DNA of 64,000 nt from Haemophilus_D parainfluenzae_AD. Its GTDB lineage: Bacteria; Pseudomonadota; Gammaproteobacteria; Enterobacterales; Pasteurellaceae. The DNA lies in the NCBI RefSeq assembly GCF_001679325.1, contig NZ_LZMX01000030.1; one strand, given 5' to 3'. The notes below the pieces were generated by a model that had not been told where the DNA came from, ran no database searches, and saw only the letters and a program-made list of their open reading frames with translations. Below are positions 59,716 through 64,000 of this stretch, in pieces (position 1 is the stretch's first letter; every line of letters begins with the position of its first letter). The translations under genes were made by a program, and so were the position numbers.

Positions 59716-61723
59716 AACAAACTCCATCGTTTTCATCATCCATATGTTCCAACACTTCAAATGCTATACCGCTCACATCACATTGTTGAATCACGCTATT
59801 TTCAGTTTCGGCAATCTTTTTCCATTTACCATTTGGCAAATAAAAAGATTGCGGTTCAGTTTTTGCATTAATTAAGAAAAGATATTTGCCGTCCAACATA
59901 ACTTGTAGGGCTTTGCTTTCCCGATTATGCCAATCGTCTAGTGTCATCGGGTTTCCCCCAGTATTCAACCACTCGACATTTTCATCCGACCACCAAGCCT
60001 CCTGTTGCAAACTTTGAATTTTTTTTCGTAATGCAATGGTTTGCTTGGTAAAGTCAAATAAGGTTTGGTTAAAATCATTCCACTTTAACCACGTAATTTC
60101 GTTATCTTGGCAATAGGCGTTGTTATTGCCATATTGGCTGTTGCCGAACTCATCCCCAGCAAGCAGCATGGGGACACCATTTGCCAGTAATAAAGAGCCT
60201 AACAAGCCTTTTTCTGATAAAACACGGTTATTTTCGACCGCACTTTGCCATTCATCAGATAAATCCAGTTGAGAACCTTCTATGCCATGATTGTAGCTAT
60301 AATTTTCATTGCGTCCGTCACGGTTCTCTTCACCGTTAGCGTCATTGTGTTTATGGTTATAGCTCACTAAATCTCGTAACGTAAAACCATCATGAGCGGT
60401 AATAAAGTTCAAGCTACCATGTGGTAATCGTCCTTCTCGTTTAAAAATATCGCTCGAGCCAGCAAAACGTTCTGCAAAAGCACCCACTTCACCACTTTGC
60501 CATAACCAAAAACGACACATATCATCGCGGAAACGATCATTCCATTGAGAAAAATAGGCTGGGAAATAACCAACTTGGTAACCGTAATGCCCTATATCCC
60601 AAGGCTCTGCAATTAATTTAATTTGTTGTAGAACGTCATCCTGTTCCATTTCCGCAAACAATTTTGCATTTGGATTGAAATCAGGCGTTTCACGACCAAG
60701 TACCGTGGCTAAATCAAAACGGAAACCATCTACATGACATTCTGTTACCCAGTAACGTAAACAATCTAATACCCATTTGCGAGTGACATCATTGGCAAGA
60801 TTGAGCATATTGCCGCAACCTGTCCAGTTAATGTAGTCGCCATGTTCGTTTTGCCAGTAATAGGTTTTGTCATCAATGCCACGCTGGCAAAATGTCGGAA
60901 ATGATTTTTCGGATTCAGCCGTATGGTTAAACACCACATCTAAAATCACTTCGATACCAGCTTGATGCAAGGCTTTCACCATGCTCTTAAACTCGTTCAA
61001 AGGCTGTTTTTGATCAGATGCGTAACTTGGTTCTAAAGCAAACATGGCTAGTGGGTTGTATCCCCAATAATTACGTAATCCTTTTTCTTGCAAATGCGGT
61101 TCATCAATAAAGAAATTCACTGGAAGCAATTCAAGGCTGGTAATACCCAATGATTTAAAATACGCAATATTTTCAGGGTGTGCTAAAGCCGCATAAGTGC
61201 CCCGAATATTTTCTGGAATACGTGAATTTAATTGGCTAAATCCTTTAACATTCAGTTCATACACAATGGTTTGAGCCCAAGGAATAGACGGCTTGCAATC
61301 CCCATTCCAATCAAAACTCTCATCCACCATGCGACCTTTAGGTGCAACCGCTGCATTATCTCGTCCATCATTTAACAAGAAAATTGAACGGGCTTCTGGT
61401 GAACTTAAATCTGGTTTATGAGTGACCGCTTTCGCATAAGGATCAAGCATTAACTTTTGCGGATTAGCTAAAGTGCGGTCATTTTTGCCTGTAATTCTGA
61501 ACGCATACTCATCATTTAGCTCGACTCCCTCAATTGCCACATGCCAAATGTCATCGGTTCTGCGCATGGCAAAACGACTTTCTTTGCCATCACGGAACAA
61601 GCAAAGTTCAATAGCATCCGCCACACTAGAAAACAGCGCAAAATTCGAAATTTTTAGGCCGTTTTCCAGCGTTTGTGAATATCCCATTGGGGAAGATTTA
61701 CCATTGTTATAAAAACTAAACAT
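59705..61723 (-). CDS. glgX: Glycogen debranching enzyme
   Basis: 672 residues, GH13 isoamylase type. N-terminal CBM48-like domain and catalytic barrel: VILDVVFNHTAE, VDGFRFDLATVLGR (nucleophile Asp), LIAEPWDIG (acid Glu), NFITAHDGFTLRDLVSYN. It removes short side chains left by phosphorylase. The Shine-Dalgarno is weak. It follows glgB by 17 bp. Confidence 0.95.
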   Translation of the reverse strand: MFSFYNNGKSSPMGYSQTLENGLKISNFALFSSVADAIELCLFRDGKESRFAMRRTDDIWHVAIEGVELNDEYAFRITGKNDRTLANPQKLMLDPYAKAVTHKPDLSSPEARSIFLLNDGRDNAAVAPKGRMVDESFDWNGDCKPSIPWAQTIVYELNVKGFSQLNSRIPENIRGTYAALAHPENIAYFKSLGITSLELLPVNFFIDEPHLQEKGLRNYWGYNPLAMFALEPSYASDQKQPLNEFKSMVKALHQAGIEVILDVVFNHTAESEKSFPTFCQRGIDDKTYYWQNEHGDYINWTGCGNMLNLANDVTRKWVLDCLRYWVTECHVDGFRFDLATVLGRETPDFNPNAKLFAEMEQDDVLQQIKLIAEPWDIGHYGYQVGYFPAYFSQWNDRFRDDMCRFWLWQSGEVGAFAERFAGSSDIFKREGRLPHGSLNFITAHDGFTLRDLVSYNHKHNDANGEENRDGRNENYSYNHGIEGSQLDLSDEWQSAVENNRVLSEKGLLGSLLLANGVPMLLAGDEFGNSQYGNNNAYCQDNEITWLKWNDFNQTLFDFTKQTIALRKKIQSLQQEAWWSDENVEWLNTGGNPMTLDDWHNRESKALQVMLDGKYLFLINAKTEPQSFYLPNGKWKKIAETENSVIQQCDVSGIAFEVLEHMDDENDGVCYEK

Positions 61724-61740
61724 CGTGTTCTTCGCTATTC

Positions 61741-63930
61741 TTATGCTTTGTACTTCAAATAGATCGTTGCGAGTGGCGGAATGGTCACGCTAATCGAATT
61801 GTCACGTCCGTGACTGGCGATCGCTTCACTTTTCACTGAACCGAAATTACCTACATTTGAACCTTGATAATACATTGAGTCAGTATTCAAAATTTCCTCG
61901 TATTCACCCGCGGCATTCACACCGATACGATAGCCTTCACGTGGCACTGGGGTGAAGTTACTGATCACGATAATGCGTTCGTCATTACTGCTCTTACGTT
62001 CAAAGGCAAAGACCGAATTTTCCGCATCGTCCACCACTAACCAATCAAAGCCTTCTGGTTCACCGTCTAATTCAAAGAGTGGTGCATTGTTTTGATAAAC
62101 GCCGTTCAAATCTTTAACTAATTGCAAGACGCCTTTATGCCATAGGCCACCATGGTTTTCATCAAGTAAGAACCAATCCAAGCTTTCTTCATAATTCCAT
62201 TCACGACCTTGAGCAAATTCATTCCCCATGAATAATAATTTCTTGCCTGGATAGCCCCACATATAACCGTAGTAAGCGCGCAAGTTAGCAAATTTTTGCC
62301 ATGCATCGCCAGGCATTTTGCCGAGTAACGAGCATTTGCCGTGTACGACTTCATCATGAGAAAGTGGCAATACAAAGTTTTCGCTGTATTGATAGATCAT
62401 CCCAAAGGTCATTTTGTCGTGATGATAACGACGATAAACCGGATCGAGTTTCATATAACTTAGGGTATCGTTCATCCAGCCCATGTTCCATTTGAAATTA
62501 AATCCAAGTCCACCATTTTCTGTCGGATGAGTTACACCACCAAAAGAAGTAGATTCTTCGGCAATGGAAATCGCGCCAGACATCTCAGAATGGATTTTCC
62601 AGTTGGTGTGTTTTAAGAATTCAATCGCTTCTAAATTTTCACGGCCTCCATATTGATTCGGGATCCATTCGCCTTCAGCACGACTATAATCACGGTAAAT
62701 CATTGACGCTACTGCATCTACACGGATACCGTCTAAACCAAAGCGCTCTAGCCAATACAGTGCATTGCTGGATAAGAAGTTTTTTACTTCATTACGACCA
62801 TAGTTATAAATCAAGGTATTCCAGTCTTGGTGATAGCCCTCACGCGGGTCAGCATACTCATATAACGCAGTGCCATCGAATGCAACTAGTCCATGTGTAT
62901 CACTTGGGAAATGTCCCGGTACCCAGTCTAAAATCACATTTATGCCTGCTTTGTGGGCTTTTTCGACTAAACGTTTAAAGGCTTCTGGTGTACCGAAACG
63001 ACTAGTCGGCGAATACAAGCCTATTGGTTGGTAGCCCCAGGAACCATCGAATGGAAATTCAGAGAGTGGTAAAAACTCAATATGGGTAAAGCCCATATGT
63101 TTGACATAAGGAATGAGTTCATCAGCGATTTGGTCATAATCAAGCCAGAAATTATTTTCTAAATTACGACGCCATGATCCCAAATGTACTTCGTAAATCG
63201 AAATGGGTTGATTACGTTGATTCGCTTGACGACGTTGCTCCGTCATTTCGACTACATCTGGTAACATGCTGATTTCTGATGCGGTATCCGGACGTAATTC
63301 AGATCTAAATGCATAAGGGTCAGCTTTTAAACGAAGGTTGCCATTGCAATCAATCAATTCAAATTTATAACGTTGACCCAAGCTAGCTTTGGGTAAGAAT
63401 AATTCCCACACCCCACTTGCTGGATGAAAACGCATCGGATGACGACGACCGTCCCAATAGTTGAAATCACCCACCAATGAAACGCGTTTCGCATTTGGCG
63501 CCCATACACGGAAATTTACGCCTGGTACACCATCACATTCAGTAAAATGTGCACCTAATACGTCATAAGGGCGTAGTAACGAACCTTCTGCTAATAGCCA
63601 TTGATCTAAATCATTAATCATCGGATGGAAACGGTACGGATCTTCAATAATTTGGGCTTCTGCCCCCCAATACACTTTTAATTGGTAGACCAAGAAATGA
63701 CGAATCTCCGGCACAATCGCAGTAAAAAATCCGCGGTCATCCACTTTTTCAAGAACGACAACGATAGATTGACTTTCTTTATCAATCACTTCGACTTTAT
63801 CTGCATCCGGTAATAAAGCGCGAACCTCAATACCATTATGAGTTTCATGCATGCCTAATACAGCAAAAGGATCGGCATGTTTGCCATCAAAAAATGAATT
63901 AATTACTGATTGCGCGACTAGTTTCGTCAT
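61741..63930 (-). CDS. glgB: 1,4-alpha-glucan branching enzyme
   Basis: 729 residues from ATG 63930, preceded by AGGAG; the frame to 63954 lacks a good site. N-terminal CBM48 tandem (DPFAVLGMHE; DPYRFHPM), then GH13: VILDWVPGHFP, GLDGIRVDAVASMIYRDYSR (nucleophile Asp), IAEESTSFGGVT (acid Glu), VLPLSHDEVVHGK. It makes alpha-1,6 branches. First gene of the glycogen cluster; the 70 bp to its right contain no gene I can see. Confidence 0.96.
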   Translation of the reverse strand: MTKLVAQSVINSFFDGKHADPFAVLGMHETHNGIEVRALLPDADKVEVIDKESQSIVVVLEKVDDRGFFTAIVPEIRHFLVYQLKVYWGAEAQIIEDPYRFHPMINDLDQWLLAEGSLLRPYDVLGAHFTECDGVPGVNFRVWAPNAKRVSLVGDFNYWDGRRHPMRFHPASGVWELFLPKASLGQRYKFELIDCNGNLRLKADPYAFRSELRPDTASEISMLPDVVEMTEQRRQANQRNQPISIYEVHLGSWRRNLENNFWLDYDQIADELIPYVKHMGFTHIEFLPLSEFPFDGSWGYQPIGLYSPTSRFGTPEAFKRLVEKAHKAGINVILDWVPGHFPSDTHGLVAFDGTALYEYADPREGYHQDWNTLIYNYGRNEVKNFLSSNALYWLERFGLDGIRVDAVASMIYRDYSRAEGEWIPNQYGGRENLEAIEFLKHTNWKIHSEMSGAISIAEESTSFGGVTHPTENGGLGFNFKWNMGWMNDTLSYMKLDPVYRRYHHDKMTFGMIYQYSENFVLPLSHDEVVHGKCSLLGKMPGDAWQKFANLRAYYGYMWGYPGKKLLFMGNEFAQGREWNYEESLDWFLLDENHGGLWHKGVLQLVKDLNGVYQNNAPLFELDGEPEGFDWLVVDDAENSVFAFERKSSNDERIIVISNFTPVPREGYRIGVNAAGEYEEILNTDSMYYQGSNVGNFGSVKSEAIASHGRDNSISVTIPPLATIYLKYKA

Positions 63931-64000
63931 GACATACTCCTTTATGCTTTGCAAGCTTGATTATTTACAACCGATAGTATTTTCTCGTTTGTTGAGAGAC

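Noticed and set aside
63931..64000. glgB promoter
   Set aside because: Only 70 bp are present and no convincing -35/-10 pair is visible.

Overview
The window comes from a gamma-proteobacterium of the Pasteurellaceae, most likely Haemophilus and probably H. parainfluenzae or a close relative; the species call is inference. The strongest evidence is the Hin-type DNA uptake signal sequence (AAGTGCGGT / ACCGCACTT), which I count by eye in roughly 55-60 perfect copies, about one per kb. It lies in genes, between genes and inside terminators. Gene blocks such as metY-rimP-nusA-infB-rbfA-truB, ribH-nusB-thiL-pgpA-lysE-dapB, a single glgBXCAP cluster and ygiW-qseB-qseC fit the same genus. The window is nearly all chromosomal core. 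I see no insertion sequence, prophage, integron or CRISPR array.

Layout. 0-3.1 kb is the most plastic part: a cut-off Sel1-like secreted protein, a YceK-like lipoprotein, the YjjB/YjjP exporter pair, and a Sel1-repeat lipoprotein sitting between duplicated fragments (a decayed piece of recD and a repeated intergenic segment). 3.1-9.4 kb holds grxB, recD and recB. 9.5-13.3 kb has a DsrE-family protein, a purine permease, a USG-1-like protein, ybaK and fabA. 13.5-17.9 kb has the Lon-like protease next to matP, cspD, a truC fused in frame to a YoaH-like (UPF0181) domain, yqcC and acyP. 18-20.9 kb has a YccT/CsgI-like secreted protein and YccS. 21-29 kb is rnfABCDGE-nth plus a sodium-coupled transporter; a 24-residue membrane peptide is encoded between rnfA and rnfB and overlaps both.

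29-37.4 kb has uup, a dGTPase-like gene behind an lrgAB-type pair, a secreted nuclease, csdA-csdE, a zinc-ribbon protein and queF. 37.4-44.7 kb is tyrA (with a TyrR-like operator) and the translation operon truB-rbfA-infB-nusA-rimP behind initiator tRNA metY. 44.8-50.2 kb has a 42-residue glycine-rich lipoprotein coupled to a kinase-like gene, a YceB-like protein, the QseBC/FirRS two-component system with ygiW, a lipoprotein, a YfaE-like ferredoxin and a small membrane protein. 50.3-54.2 kb is dapB, a LysE-type exporter, pgpA, thiL, nusB and ribH. 54.3-63.9 kb is the glycogen cluster read as glgB-glgX-glgC-glgA-glgP on the minus strand.

Most promising for follow-up: the 24-aa ORF inside rnf, the duplication scar around the Sel1 gene, the TruC-YoaH fusion, the coupled glycine-rich lipoprotein/kinase pair, the 135-bp repeats with paired uptake signals in rnfC, and a 28-bp identity shared by truB and the lysE-type gene. 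All calls were made by reading the sequence and supplied translations; no database search was run.
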